Source: Phyllobacterium zundukense
GTDB lineage: Bacteria; Pseudomonadota; Alphaproteobacteria; Rhizobiales; Rhizobiaceae
Direction of reading: 5' to 3'
Assembly (NCBI RefSeq): GCF_025452195.1
Contig: NZ_CP104973.1
Span: 2,463,001-2,527,000, forward strand
DNA length: 64,000 bases
Positions 17,284-26,535 of the stretch are shown here, in pieces. Position numbers and translations under genes: made by a program. How positions within the stretch are numbered: position 1 is the stretch's first letter; each line of letters starts with the position of its first letter. A model generated the notes under the pieces. That model was not told the origin of the DNA and did no database searches. It saw only the letters and a list, made by a program, of their open reading frames with translations.

Positions 17284-18495
17284 ATGACAACACAGCATCG
17301 GAATCTGCGAACCGGCCAGCCCATCTGGCTTAGCCGACGGGCCTCGGACGTCGAGTTCAACCTGCTACTTGAGGATATTACAATCGACATCGCGGTTGTT
17401 GGCGCGGGCATAAGTGGTGCTTTGATGGCCGAAAGCTTGAGTGAAGCCGGGTATTCGGTTGCGATTTTTGACAGACGAAAGCCCGTGACCGGTTCAACGC
17501 CTGCAAGCACTGCACTGCTGCAATTCGAGATCGACACGCCATTGCATCAGCTTGTTCAGCAGATAGGCCGGAATGATGCCGAGCGCGCTTGGCGGCGATC
17601 GAAACTTGCGGTTGATGCCCTGCGCGAAAGGACCCATGAGCTTGGCATACACTGCGAGATGCAAGATAGAGATTCGCTCTACCTTGCAGGCGATCTTCTC
17701 GATGAGGAGGGCTTGCAGAAAGAGTTGTTGGCTCGTGGTCGGGCGGGCTTTGAAACAAGACTACTGCAGCATGACGAACTAAAAACCAGGTTTCGCATTG
17801 ATCACCCGGCGGCATTGATGAATTTCGATAATATTGAAGTCAATCCGCGCAAACTGGCACTTGGTTATCTGAACGTTGCAATCTCGCGTGGCGCCAAGAT
17901 CTTCGCACCGGTTGAAATCGTGTCGGTCGAACCAAGGTCGCATGACATAATCGCGGCTACAAAGGAGGGGCGAAAAATACGCTGCGATTATTTTGTTTTC
18001 ACAACGGGCTATGAAATATCCGAGCAGGTGCCGCAGAAGGGGCACCAGATCATTTCTACCTGGGCGCTGGCGACGCCGCCCCAGAAGCAAAAGCTGTGGC
18101 CCGAACAATGCCTGATCTGGGAAGCCTCGGACCCCTATCTCTATATGCGCACGACTCAAGACGGGCGGATCATCGTCGGTGGCGAAGATGAAGAATTCGA
18201 GGATGAGGAAAAGCGCGACGCGAAATTGCCAGCGAAAACCAAGGCTATCCTGGCAAAACTCAAGAAGCTGTTTCCACAGGTCACCGCAAAGGCGGACTAC
18301 GCCTGGGCTGGAAGCTTTGGCTCAAGCACAACGGGTTTGCCGACCGTCGGCGCCATCCCAAAAATGGATCGATGCTTTGCCGTCCTCGGCTATGGGGGGA
18401 ATGGCATCACATTCTCGATGGTCGCGGCGCAACTCGTTCGCGGTCTTATAACCCGGACGGGCGATCCGGACGAAGACCTGTTCGCTTTCAAATAA
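17284..18495 (+). CDS. FAD-dependent oxidoreductase of the DAO (glycine/D-amino acid oxidase) family
   Basis: A 403-residue flavoprotein with an internal Rossmann motif at residues 35-50 (DIAVVGAGISGALMAESL), preceded by an atypical 30-residue N-terminal segment (RTGQPIWLSRR). The C-terminus has VLGYGGNGITFSMVAAQL, the usual FAD-closing segment. It follows guaD by about 70 bp on the same strand and converges on soxG with a 2-bp gap. The substrate is probably an amine or amino acid, but nothing visible fixes it. It is too divergent to be the missing SoxB. Confidence 0.8.
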   Translation: MTTQHRNLRTGQPIWLSRRASDVEFNLLLEDITIDIAVVGAGISGALMAESLSEAGYSVAIFDRRKPVTGSTPASTALLQFEIDTPLHQLVQQIGRNDAERAWRRSKLAVDALRERTHELGIHCEMQDRDSLYLAGDLLDEEGLQKELLARGRAGFETRLLQHDELKTRFRIDHPAALMNFDNIEVNPRKLALGYLNVAISRGAKIFAPVEIVSVEPRSHDIIAATKEGRKIRCDYFVFTTGYEISEQVPQKGHQIISTWALATPPQKQKLWPEQCLIWEASDPYLYMRTTQDGRIIVGGEDEEFEDEEKRDAKLPAKTKAILAKLKKLFPQVTAKADYAWAGSFGSSTTGLPTVGAIPKMDRCFAVLGYGGNGITFSMVAAQLVRGLITRTGDPDEDLFAFK

Positions 18496-18497
18496 CT

Positions 18498-19085
18498 CTA
18501 TTCCACGCGGTAACCGACTTCCTCCGCCGCATGTCCCAACGTTTGCCAAAACGAGCGGGCAAAGGTGCGGAACACGTAGACATCGAAAGTCTCGTCATCG
18601 ATCCGCTGGATGTTGGCATGAATATCGTGATGCAACGTGGCGCGGCCGTAAGCGATGGGGAAGGCATGCTCGGAGAAGTCGATGGCAAAGAGTTTCGACA
18701 ATATCCATTCCGAGCGCGGTCCGCTGATCCGAATGACGGTGCGGCCATGGGTGAGGTCAACCATCGTCCCGAGTTCCGGAGAGATGGCGGAGCGCAACCG
18801 GGATTCGAGATCAGGTGTAGCGCTAACGACGAAATAACGACCGGGCGCAAAGCCAAAGACAGATTTTTCGCCTGCAACGCGACCGAGACCCGGCTTATTC
18901 TGAAGAACAAGACCCGTTGCACTGCCGATTGCGGTCAGCACGATGGGTATCGTATCCGGCCATGCTGTGACCTGAATGGTCGAGAGGTTTTTTCGCTCGC
19001 GCAGTGTGACACCAACACCGGCGGCGGAATTGCCATGATCGCCTGGAATGAAGGTTGTGCCGAGTGGAGATTGAGGTTCAGCCAT
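18498..19085 (-). CDS. soxG: Sarcosine oxidase gamma subunit
   Basis: A 195-residue gamma subunit of heterotetrameric sarcosine oxidase. The LVDLTHGRTVIRISGP-type block (here MVDLTHGRTVIRISGP) and the YRVE terminus match SoxG. The gene overlaps the end of soxA by 8 bp, as is usual. SoxG is thought to help assemble the complex and it relates to the GcvT/folate fold. Confidence 0.93.
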   Translation of the reverse strand: MAEPQSPLGTTFIPGDHGNSAAGVGVTLRERKNLSTIQVTAWPDTIPIVLTAIGSATGLVLQNKPGLGRVAGEKSVFGFAPGRYFVVSATPDLESRLRSAISPELGTMVDLTHGRTVIRISGPRSEWILSKLFAIDFSEHAFPIAYGRATLHHDIHANIQRIDDETFDVYVFRTFARSFWQTLGHAAEEVGYRVE

Positions 19086-22065
19086 GCATCCGGCTTCCTT
19101 CTGGATCGAACATGTGGTGACTGACGATCTCTACTGCGCAATGTTTGTCGCGGAGCAGGTCTGTCGCGAAGGCGCGATTGCCAATCATTGACGTGCCGTG
19201 CTTTACCAGTGCAAGTGCGATATATTTGCGAAGCGCCGGTGAGTAACACGCTGCTGTAACGTGACCAAAACTGTCGGCGGGTTCGCGCGGGTTAGGGTCG
19301 GTTACGATGTGGCTGCCACCATTGATCGATTGATTGTCGAGCGAAATCAAACCCACGAGCGACAAGCGGTTTTCATCCTTGAGCCCTTCACGATTTATCA
19401 TGGCGGAGCCGATATATGGCTTCCTCTTCGACAGCATCCAGTCGAGATGCAGGTCATGCGCCGTGGTTCTGCCATCGATTTCGGCACCGGTGACATGACC
19501 TTTTTCAATACGCAGCGTCCCGAGGGCTTCAAGTCCGTAGGGGATGATCTCAAAGGGCTTGCCGGCAGCGAGGAGCGCTTCCCAGACGCGTGTCCCATAC
19601 CCGGCGCCACAATAAACTTCGTAGGCAAGCTCCCCGGAGAACGACAGGCGGCAGATCATGACCGGCACATCGGCGATTTTGCCGTGAACAATGCCCATGA
19701 AGGGCAGGGTGTCATTATCAACTTTTGATCCAGTCACGCAGGCCTCAAGTACAGCGCGCGACTTCGGACCAGAGACGGCTGAACCTGCCCACACGTCGGT
19801 GACCGAGGTCAGGTGGACGCGCAACTCCGGCCAAATACAGTCGAGATAATATTCCAGATGCTGCATGACCGGGCCGGCGTTGGCGGTGGTCGTCGTCATC
19901 AGGAACTGTGTTTCGCCAAGGCGCCAGGTTGTGCCGTCGTCGAAGGCAATGCCATCTTCGCGCAGCATCAGACCATAACGCGCCTTGCCTACCGGCAGGG
20001 TGGAAAACATGTTGGTGTAAACGCGGTCAAGGAGTTCCGCCGCATCGGGACCTTGTATATCGATTTTGCCCAGCGTCGAAACATCGACGATGCCGACACT
20101 CTCACGAACTGCCCTTGCCTCGCGTATGTACGCCTGTTCAATTGTTTCGCCATGGCTGGAATAAATCATCGGGCGGTGCCAGAGGCCAGCTTCATAGGTT
20201 TTCGCGCCGTTTGCCAGATGCCAATCATGCATGGGCGTCAGACGATGCGGACGCAAATCTCCATATCTTTCGCCAGCCAGGGTACCTAAAGAAACCGGTG
20301 TGAATGGCGGACGGAACCGTGTTGTACCCGCTTCAGGAATCGAGATACCGCGCACGTCGGCCATGATGGCAAGGCCGGGAACATTGGAGGTCTTGCCCTG
20401 ATCGGTCGCCATCCCTAGCGTGGTATAACGCTTCAGATGCTCGACCGAGTGAAATCCTTCGCGGTAGGCGAGACGAATATCGTCCGCCGTGACATCATGC
20501 TGAAAATCGACGAAGGCTTTCTGGGATTTAACCGCGGGCTCGATTTCGAACACCGGCGCGGGCGACGAATCCAGCATCGGCGCTTCGACCCGAGGGAGAA
20601 TGAGCCTGCTCTTGGCGGAACCCTTGGTTGCCGCGTCGGACATGACGCTGATTGTATCCATGTAACCGGCTGCGGAACCCGTCATCACCCAGTTCTGGTT
20701 TGGCTCCGGCGGCAGGAAAGCCTGAAGATCCTCATCCCATTCAGGCTTGCCGCCTGCCTGACTTGCAAGGTGGATGGCGGGCGACCAGCCACCCGAAACA
20801 CCAAGACAATCGGTCCTGATTTCGCGAGGCGCGCCTGAAACGCGGCCGGTCTCCGCGTTGAAATGCTGTACCGAGATCGAACTCAGCGTCTTGCCAGCAT
20901 GGGTCGCTGTAACGGCATGACCGAGAAGCAGCTCCGCTCCGGCTACACTCGCGATATCCCTGCACGTGCCGGATACGTCAGAGCGAACATCGATGATCGC
21001 GGTAACATTGACACCGGCAATAGAGAGCGCTCGGGCCGCATCATAAGCGCTGTCATTATTGGTGAAGAGAGTGACGTTATTTCCGGCCGCGACACCGTAT
21101 TCGACCGCATAGCGGCGCACCGCATCGGCGAGCATGACACCTGGACAGTCATTGCCGGGGAAAACGATCGGACGCTCGAATGCGCCAGTCGCCAAAATTA
21201 CCTTGCCGCTACGAATCACCCAATGGCGCTGGCGTGGCAGGCCCTTCGTCCGGTTCGGCTTGTAATCAGAAACATGTTCGACGGCTGTGAGAATATTGCC
21301 GTCGTAGTAACCCCAGACCGACGTCCTGGTCAGGAACCGTACATTCGGCAGATTCGCCAAAGCGTCAGCCTTTTCGCGAGCCCAGACGGCGGGGTCGCGT
21401 CCATCGATCATCTCGCCGGAGCCAAGCAGTGAACCGCCGGGTAGCGGGCGTTCCTCCGCGATGATGACGCGTGCGCCCGTTGCGGCGGCGGCCTCTGCAG
21501 CAATCAGGCCGGCAGGACCGCTGCCGACGACAAGGACATCACAAAAGGCGTTCATGCGCTCGTAGCGGTCTGGGTCCGGGGCCGTGCCTGCTTTGCCCAG
21601 TCCGGCTGCCCGGCGGATAAACCTCTCGCAGAACATCCAGAAACGTGTGCCTTTCAGCGGGCCGATCGCCGGTCCCATGAATGTCTTGTAGTAAAATCCT
21701 GCCGAAAACAGGGGTCCGGCCAATTGGTTGAGGGCCATGAAGTCATGTTCCAGCGACGGAAAGCGATTTTGACTAATGGTGACCAGACCGTCAAAAATCT
21801 CAAGTTCTGTAGCCCGGACGTTCGGCTCGCGTACATCGCCAGAAAGAACGGTGACGAGGGCGTTCGGCTCATCGCTACCAGCGGCGAACACACCGCGCGG
21901 GCGGTGATATTTGAACGAGCGTCCGAAAAGCGTAACGCCATTGCCAAGGAGCGCGGAAGCCAGCGTGTCTCCCGGATGTCCGCTATAGGCCCTTCCGTCG
22001 AACGTGAATCGAATAGACTTGGAGCGGTCGATCCGTCCACCCTTCGATAGCCGTGAACCCGTCAT
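19078..22065 (-). CDS. soxA: Sarcosine oxidase alpha subunit
   Basis: A 995-residue subunit that binds NAD+ and tetrahydrofolate. The N-terminal ~100 residues have a ferredoxin-like fold (FTFDGRAYSGHPGDTLASAL). A dinucleotide domain starts near residue 175 (DVLVVGSGPAGLIAAEAAA). The C-terminal third is a GcvT-type folate domain (AGLWHRPMIYSSHGE; VDVSTLGKIDIQGPDA; FMGIVHGKIADVPVM). It captures the formaldehyde from sarcosine oxidation as methylene-tetrahydrofolate. It is flanked by soxD and soxG, but the catalytic flavoprotein soxB is absent from its usual place upstream of soxD. Confidence 0.96.
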   Translation of the reverse strand: MTGSRLSKGGRIDRSKSIRFTFDGRAYSGHPGDTLASALLGNGVTLFGRSFKYHRPRGVFAAGSDEPNALVTVLSGDVREPNVRATELEIFDGLVTISQNRFPSLEHDFMALNQLAGPLFSAGFYYKTFMGPAIGPLKGTRFWMFCERFIRRAAGLGKAGTAPDPDRYERMNAFCDVLVVGSGPAGLIAAEAAAATGARVIIAEERPLPGGSLLGSGEMIDGRDPAVWAREKADALANLPNVRFLTRTSVWGYYDGNILTAVEHVSDYKPNRTKGLPRQRHWVIRSGKVILATGAFERPIVFPGNDCPGVMLADAVRRYAVEYGVAAGNNVTLFTNNDSAYDAARALSIAGVNVTAIIDVRSDVSGTCRDIASVAGAELLLGHAVTATHAGKTLSSISVQHFNAETGRVSGAPREIRTDCLGVSGGWSPAIHLASQAGGKPEWDEDLQAFLPPEPNQNWVMTGSAAGYMDTISVMSDAATKGSAKSRLILPRVEAPMLDSSPAPVFEIEPAVKSQKAFVDFQHDVTADDIRLAYREGFHSVEHLKRYTTLGMATDQGKTSNVPGLAIMADVRGISIPEAGTTRFRPPFTPVSLGTLAGERYGDLRPHRLTPMHDWHLANGAKTYEAGLWHRPMIYSSHGETIEQAYIREARAVRESVGIVDVSTLGKIDIQGPDAAELLDRVYTNMFSTLPVGKARYGLMLREDGIAFDDGTTWRLGETQFLMTTTTANAGPVMQHLEYYLDCIWPELRVHLTSVTDVWAGSAVSGPKSRAVLEACVTGSKVDNDTLPFMGIVHGKIADVPVMICRLSFSGELAYEVYCGAGYGTRVWEALLAAGKPFEIIPYGLEALGTLRIEKGHVTGAEIDGRTTAHDLHLDWMLSKRKPYIGSAMINREGLKDENRLSLVGLISLDNQSINGGSHIVTDPNPREPADSFGHVTAACYSPALRKYIALALVKHGTSMIGNRAFATDLLRDKHCAVEIVSHHMFDPEGSRMHG

Positions 22066-22337
22066 GAACGGTCACCGCTCACTGTATCACGCGCAAACAT
22101 AACGGACGAAATCGTATGACTTGCTATATCGCGCGTGACAAGAAGATGCTGGCGGCAACCGCCCGTATGAAGCCAGAACTCCCGATGGGGACCGCTGGGG
22201 TTGGTGCGATCAAAGACGTAGGAATTCCATGCGTCCTGATCGATGGATGCCGGGTCTGGTCGTTTACGCGTTGCATCACCTTGATAGGTGAATTCGATGA
22301 CATCTCGAGGTCCGCAATAGGGGCATTTGATTATCAT
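22062..22337 (-). CDS. soxD: Sarcosine oxidase delta subunit
   Basis: A 91-residue zinc-binding subunit. CPYCGPRD near the start and the WLHTGGCRQHLLVTRD block provide the Cys/His ligands of the SoxD zinc site. It overlaps soxA by 4 bp. It is the first gene of this operon as seen here; in the canonical soxBDAG operon soxB would precede it. Confidence 0.95.
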   Translation of the reverse strand: MIIKCPYCGPRDVIEFTYQGDATRKRPDPASIDQDAWNSYVFDRTNPSGPHREFWLHTGGCRQHLLVTRDIASHTISSVMFARDTVSGDRS

Positions 22338-22768
22338 GTTTGTCTCGATGGCGAAACGAGTGGCTTGCGAGTAGTTTGCTTCGAAGGACCAATCAACAGA
22401 AAGTGCCGCGACTGGTCAAGGTTGACGACAGGAATATAAACGTTGGGATGCACATTAAGAAAAATACTTCACGCCCGGATTATATTCTTCATTATAGTAA
22501 GCTACTATCAAATTATTGTCTGCATCGTAACCATAACGTCAAGCAATGTCGCTCTACCGACCAGTTTAGATGATTGGGTTGTTGCATCCATATCGTCCGG
22601 GTCATTTGGGCATATCCACAATCGAAAATGGTTCATCGATGGTCACGGGGCGGCCAGATCTGAAAAACCGCCGGTCGTTCAGTTGCCGTTCAACTTGATC
22701 CCGCTATAACAGTTGTCAAAGAGCCCGTTGAGGTTCCTTAACAGAGGCGGTGGAAACACCGTAGAAAC
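22338..22768. other. Intergenic region upstream of soxD; no soxB remnant found
   Basis: About 430 bp separate soxD (minus strand) from a small secreted-protein gene (plus strand). The part 22440-22560 is AT-rich. Translation of either strand gives no SoxB-like peptide. A TGTCGC core occurs at 22547-22552. It must hold two divergent promoters; nothing else is recognisable. Confidence 0.4.
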
Positions 22769-23032
22769 ATGAACAAGTTTGTTGTTGCCATTCTTCTGTC
22801 TGCAGTTTCCGCTGGATCAGCAGCTGCCGCCAGCGTCAAAAACGACGAGGCCAGCGCCCAGACCATCGTTGTTACTGAAGGCTCCAGCAAAACCGAATTG
22901 CAGGTTGGTGCCGGCGAGACTGTCGAGTTCTGCAACGGTGGTTGCTTCGTTACGTTTCCCAACGGTGATCGCGAAGCCCTGAAAGGCAGCGAGACCGTTG
23001 AAATCAAGGGCGGTAAGATTTCGATCAAGTAA
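22769..23032 (+). CDS. Small secreted hypothetical protein (87 aa)
   Basis: An 87-residue protein with a clean signal peptide (MNKFVVAILLSAVSAGSAAAA). The mature part is short and beta-rich, with a CNGGC pair that could form a disulfide and a regular spacing of Gly/Glu (GAGETVEF, GSETVEIKGGKISIK). It is monocistronic and followed by a good intrinsic terminator. A periplasmic or envelope role is inferred from the signal peptide only. Confidence 0.75.
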   Translation: MNKFVVAILLSAVSAGSAAAASVKNDEASAQTIVVTEGSSKTELQVGAGETVEFCNGGCFVTFPNGDREALKGSETVEIKGGKISIK

Positions 23033-23067
23033 GCTAGCGATTTGCAGCGCTACACGCGAAGTTCACG

Positions 23068-23099
23068 AACCGGCTGGAGCCAATTTTCAGCCGGTTTTT
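23068..23099 (+). terminator. Intrinsic terminator of the small secreted-protein gene
   Basis: A 9-bp perfect stem (AACCGGCTG / CAGCCGGTT) with an 11-base loop, followed by TTT. Confidence 0.8.
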
Positions 23100-23250
23100 A
23101 ATGCTTCATTCACTGTTCGTATTACTTTTCAAATTATCGTTCGTGCGGCAAAACCAACTTCACTTTTCATTTTTACTTTCCCGATAAATCATCGACTGAT
23201 AGGCAATATTCTTGCCCGCTCTAATAGACGCATGATTTCAGGGATGTGTT

Positions 23251-24693
23251 GTGGTGGATGCTCGTTCTGACAACAAGACTGTTGACCTCGTAGTAGATCT
23301 CGACGGCACGCTAATAGCCACTGATCTTCTATGGGAAAGTACGTTTCAACTGCTTAAAGTGAATATGCTCTATCTCTTTCTTCTGCCCCTTTGGGCTTTA
23401 AAAGGAAAAGGTCATCTCAAACATCAGATATCGCTGCGCGTCGCTATCGACCCGGCGATACTCCCTTACCATGGGGAGTTCGTCGCTTATCTGCGCGAGG
23501 AGCACCACAAGGGGCGAAGGCTGGTGCTTGCGACAGGTGCAGCGCGCAAGTTCGCCGATAGTATTGCCGCATATCTAGGTTTGTTCGATGCGGTCTATGC
23601 AACCGATGAAAGGCGCAACCTGACGTCTATGCACAAGACCAAATTTCTGCTCGAGACTTTCGGTGACGTCAAGTTTGCTTATGCAGGAAACAGCCGAGCA
23701 GATGTTCCAGTGTTTGATGCGGCAAGCGAAGCGGTCGTCGTCGCACCGGATCGGGCCGCAGCAAAATGGCAGCGTACACATTCCGCGAAATTGTTTGAAG
23801 CGCCGAAGACCGATTGGAAAACCTTCGCCAGGATGTTGCGGGTGCATCAATGGATGAAGAACACGCTGATTTTTGTTCCGCCGATACTCGATCACGAGAT
23901 CATGAATTGGCAGGTTCTAGTCAACGCGATCATTGCTTTCTTTGCTTTCTCATTCGCTGCCTCGGCCATCTATATCGTCAATGATTTGTTTGATCTTCCG
24001 TTGGACCGCCAGCATGCTCGAAAGAGGAATAGGGCTTTTGCCAGCGGCCTGTTCTCTATTTCCTTCGGCCTAAAAGTTGCTATCGCGCTGCTGGCCTTCG
24101 CCGGTCTGCTTGCCACGCAATTGCCGTGGGTGTTTAGCGCCGTGCTGCTGGTCTATCTCATTTCGACGACTGCTTACTCGCTATCGCTGAAGCGCATGTT
24201 GCTGATCGATGTCCTGACGCTGGCGGGCCTCTATACGCTTCGTATCCTAGCGGGTTCAGCGGCAAATCAGATCGAGGGTTCATTCTGGCTGCTGGCGTTT
24301 TCGTCGTTCTTCTTTCTTTCACTCGCGCTCGTCAAACGTTATGTCGAACTGCAGAACACTGCACTTGTCGAAAAGAACCGCATTGCGGGCAGGGGATACC
24401 GACAGGCCGATCGTGAGGTCGTGGCGCAATGCGGCGTCTCGTCAGCCTTTGCCGCTGCACTTGTCCTGGCTCTCTACGTAAACAGCGATGCTGTGGTCAG
24501 TCTCTACTCATATCCGTGGTTGATTTGGCCGCTTTGTCCAATCGTGCTCTATCTCAACATCCGCATCTGGATTCTGGCGCATCGCGGTGAGATGCACGAC
24601 GATCCTGTCGTGTTCATTATTTCTGACTGGCGTAGTCAGATCGTTATAGCAATCGGCGCGGCGTTGCTGCTCTATGGTGGCATGCGCTCATGA
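23251..24693 (+). CDS. HAD-UbiA fusion: DPPR synthase-like polyprenyl-phosphate phosphoribosyltransferase
   Basis: A 480-residue two-domain protein. Residues 1-190 are a HAD-like phosphatase domain (VVDLDGTLIATDLLWES; LATGAARKFADSI; AYAGNSRADVPVFDAA). Residues 195-480 are a UbiA-type prenyltransferase with about eight helices, starting LRVHQWMKNTLIFVPP and carrying the Asp motif YIVNDLFDLPLDRQH. The UbiA part resembles Rv3806c, which joins PRPP to decaprenyl phosphate; the HAD domain would remove the 5-phosphate, the activity Rv3807c has been proposed to provide. GTG 23251 is taken as start. It overlaps the DprE1-like gene by 4 bp. Confidence 0.8.
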   Translation: MVDARSDNKTVDLVVDLDGTLIATDLLWESTFQLLKVNMLYLFLLPLWALKGKGHLKHQISLRVAIDPAILPYHGEFVAYLREEHHKGRRLVLATGAARKFADSIAAYLGLFDAVYATDERRNLTSMHKTKFLLETFGDVKFAYAGNSRADVPVFDAASEAVVVAPDRAAAKWQRTHSAKLFEAPKTDWKTFARMLRVHQWMKNTLIFVPPILDHEIMNWQVLVNAIIAFFAFSFAASAIYIVNDLFDLPLDRQHARKRNRAFASGLFSISFGLKVAIALLAFAGLLATQLPWVFSAVLLVYLISTTAYSLSLKRMLLIDVLTLAGLYTLRILAGSAANQIEGSFWLLAFSSFFFLSLALVKRYVELQNTALVEKNRIAGRGYRQADREVVAQCGVSSAFAAALVLALYVNSDAVVSLYSYPWLIWPLCPIVLYLNIRIWILAHRGEMHDDPVVFIISDWRSQIVIAIGAALLLYGGMRS

Positions 24694-26015
24694 TGGCTGG
24701 CTATGACAGTTTCGGGCTTATCGACAGGCATCCGCGTGCTGCGATCTCGCTCGATGCCGCGCGACAGATTTTCGAAAGTGGTAATCCGGAGCGGGATGGG
24801 TTTTTGCCGTTCGGCAATGGCAAATCCTATGGCGACAGCTGTCACAATGATGGTGGCACGCTGGTCGATATGCGGGGAAACGACGAGCTGATCTCATTCG
24901 ATCCGCAATCGGGTCTTTTCACCGCCGAAGCTGGCCTGATGTTGTCCGATATAATTGTGCTCGCCGCGGCGCACGGATATTTTCTGCCGGTGACGCCGGG
25001 TACGCGTTTTATTACGCTGGGTGGCGCGATCGCCAACGACGTGCATGGTAAAAACCATCATCGCCGCGGCACGTTTGGCTGCCATGTCGAACGATTCGAT
25101 CTGTTGAAATCGGATGGAACAGTTGTCACTTGTTCTGCATCGACGCATTCAAAATTGTTTGCCGCTACAATCGGAGGGCTTGGGTTAACAGGCATTATCC
25201 TTTCTGCCAGCATCAGATTGATGAAAGTGAATTCGCTTGATGTGGTGGAGAGCGTAAAGCCGTTTGCAAACCTTGCCGAATATTTCGAAATAGCGCCGCA
25301 GGCCGACGATGACAATGAATATGCTGTTGCCTGGGTCGATCAATTGACTTCAGGGAGACGTGCAGGACGCGGCGTTCTTCTCACAGGAAATCATGCAGAA
25401 AATGGACGTTTTGCGGCCACAACGGAGGAATCCAGGCTGAGCGTGCCTTTCGAGCTTCCCATATCGGCACTGAATTATCCGAGCCTCAAACTGTTCAACG
25501 CCTGCTACTCTCATTCTCAAAGCCGCAAGCGGAAACCTCATCTCACCAGCTACCAGACCTTCTTCTATCCACTCGACAGTGTCTCGAACTGGAATCGGCT
25601 TTATGGAAGGACCGGGCTGTATCAACATCAAAGTGTTATTCCGGAAGATGCCGCATCAATTGTAATTCCACAGATGCTGGCCGCTACGCGCGAGGCGGGA
25701 CAGAGCTCATTTCTGACTGTGCTCAAACGTTTCGGGGACGTCACTTCACCCGGGATCATGTCGTTTCCGCGGGTGGGCTATACCTTGACGGTTGATTTTT
25801 CCAATCGCGGAGCGCGCACCTTGGCCCTGCTGGAGCGCCTCGATGCCATGACGATCGACGCGGAGGGGAGGGTCAATCCCTACAAGGACCAACGCATGAG
25901 CTCCGCAGTGTTCAAGGCCGGATTTCCGGAATGGCAAGAACTGGAGAAGGAGCGGGACCCTGCATTCAACTCCAATTTTTGGGCGCGAACCGCACTGGCA
26001 GGTGGAAGTGCATGA
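24690..26015 (+). CDS. DprE1-like FAD oxidase (polyprenylphosphoryl-ribose 2'-oxidase family)
   Basis: A 441-residue FAD-binding oxidoreductase of the VAO/GlcD superfamily. The FAD half has FGNGKSYGDSCHNDGGTLVDM, PVTPGTRFITLGGAIANDVHGKNHH, and RGTFGCHVERFDLLKSDG. The VHGKNHH block is typical of DprE1, which oxidises C2' of decaprenylphosphoryl-ribose to the keto intermediate DPX. It is translationally coupled to the DPPR-synthase-like gene, which supports a lipid-linked pentose substrate. The SDR two genes downstream may act as the DprE2-type reductase, or the ketone may go to the aminotransferase. Confidence 0.8.
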   Translation: MMAGYDSFGLIDRHPRAAISLDAARQIFESGNPERDGFLPFGNGKSYGDSCHNDGGTLVDMRGNDELISFDPQSGLFTAEAGLMLSDIIVLAAAHGYFLPVTPGTRFITLGGAIANDVHGKNHHRRGTFGCHVERFDLLKSDGTVVTCSASTHSKLFAATIGGLGLTGIILSASIRLMKVNSLDVVESVKPFANLAEYFEIAPQADDDNEYAVAWVDQLTSGRRAGRGVLLTGNHAENGRFAATTEESRLSVPFELPISALNYPSLKLFNACYSHSQSRKRKPHLTSYQTFFYPLDSVSNWNRLYGRTGLYQHQSVIPEDAASIVIPQMLAATREAGQSSFLTVLKRFGDVTSPGIMSFPRVGYTLTVDFSNRGARTLALLERLDAMTIDAEGRVNPYKDQRMSSAVFKAGFPEWQELEKERDPAFNSNFWARTALAGGSA

Positions 26016-26098
26016 TGCGTCAAATTTTATCAATGTACTTGGGGTCTTTTCAACGCAGCTTTGCTATGCACTCGACCAACTAGAGGGGCCGTTCTGAC

Positions 26099-26521
26099 AT
26101 GACAAAATATATTCCGTTCATCCTGTTTACCGTCATGACCAATGCGGCTGCGCAAGTCATCCTGAAATACGGCATGATAACGCTGGGGCCGGTCAGCTTC
26201 AGCGCCGATACGATCATCCAGCGGATATTCCAGATCATTTTCAATCCTTGGGTCTTCGCCGGATTGACGATGTTCGTCATCTCCATGGCCTCACATCTTT
26301 ATGTGCTTTCCAAAGTCGATCTTTCGTTTGCCTATCCGTTTCTGAGCCTTGCCTATGTTGCGGTCGCACTATTTGCCTGGGCAGTGTTCAAAGAGGAACT
26401 TGGAACGTTCAAGATTGCGGGCATCGCCTTCATCATGATCGGAACCATTCTGATCGCCCAGAGCGGACGTCACGAAACGCCCGGTGAGCAAACGCCACCA
26501 GCTTCCACAACATCCTCGTAA
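26099..26521 (+). CDS. Small multidrug-resistance/ArnE-like membrane protein
   Basis: A 140-residue protein with four helices of the EamA/SMR type (NAAAQVILKYGM in helix 1; VDLSFAYPFLSLAYVAVALFA; FKEELGTFKIAGIAFIMIGT) and a polar Pro/Thr-rich tail. Single-domain members such as ArnE/ArnF move undecaprenyl-phosphate-linked aminoarabinose across the membrane. Set inside a lipid-linked-sugar cluster, a flippase role fits better than drug export, but this is inference. Confidence 0.75.
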   Translation: MTKYIPFILFTVMTNAAAQVILKYGMITLGPVSFSADTIIQRIFQIIFNPWVFAGLTMFVISMASHLYVLSKVDLSFAYPFLSLAYVAVALFAWAVFKEELGTFKIAGIAFIMIGTILIAQSGRHETPGEQTPPASTTSS

Positions 26522-26535
26522 GTGAGTTGAAATAA

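Noticed and set aside
17284..18495. Missing sarcosine oxidase beta subunit (SoxB)
   Set aside because: The N-terminal extension and sequence blocks differ from SoxB and the gene is convergent to the sox operon.
22443..22709. 88-aa ORF upstream of the small secreted protein
   Set aside because: Hydrophobic but without start signal or family match; lies in an AT-rich intergenic region and was checked as a soxB remnant without success.
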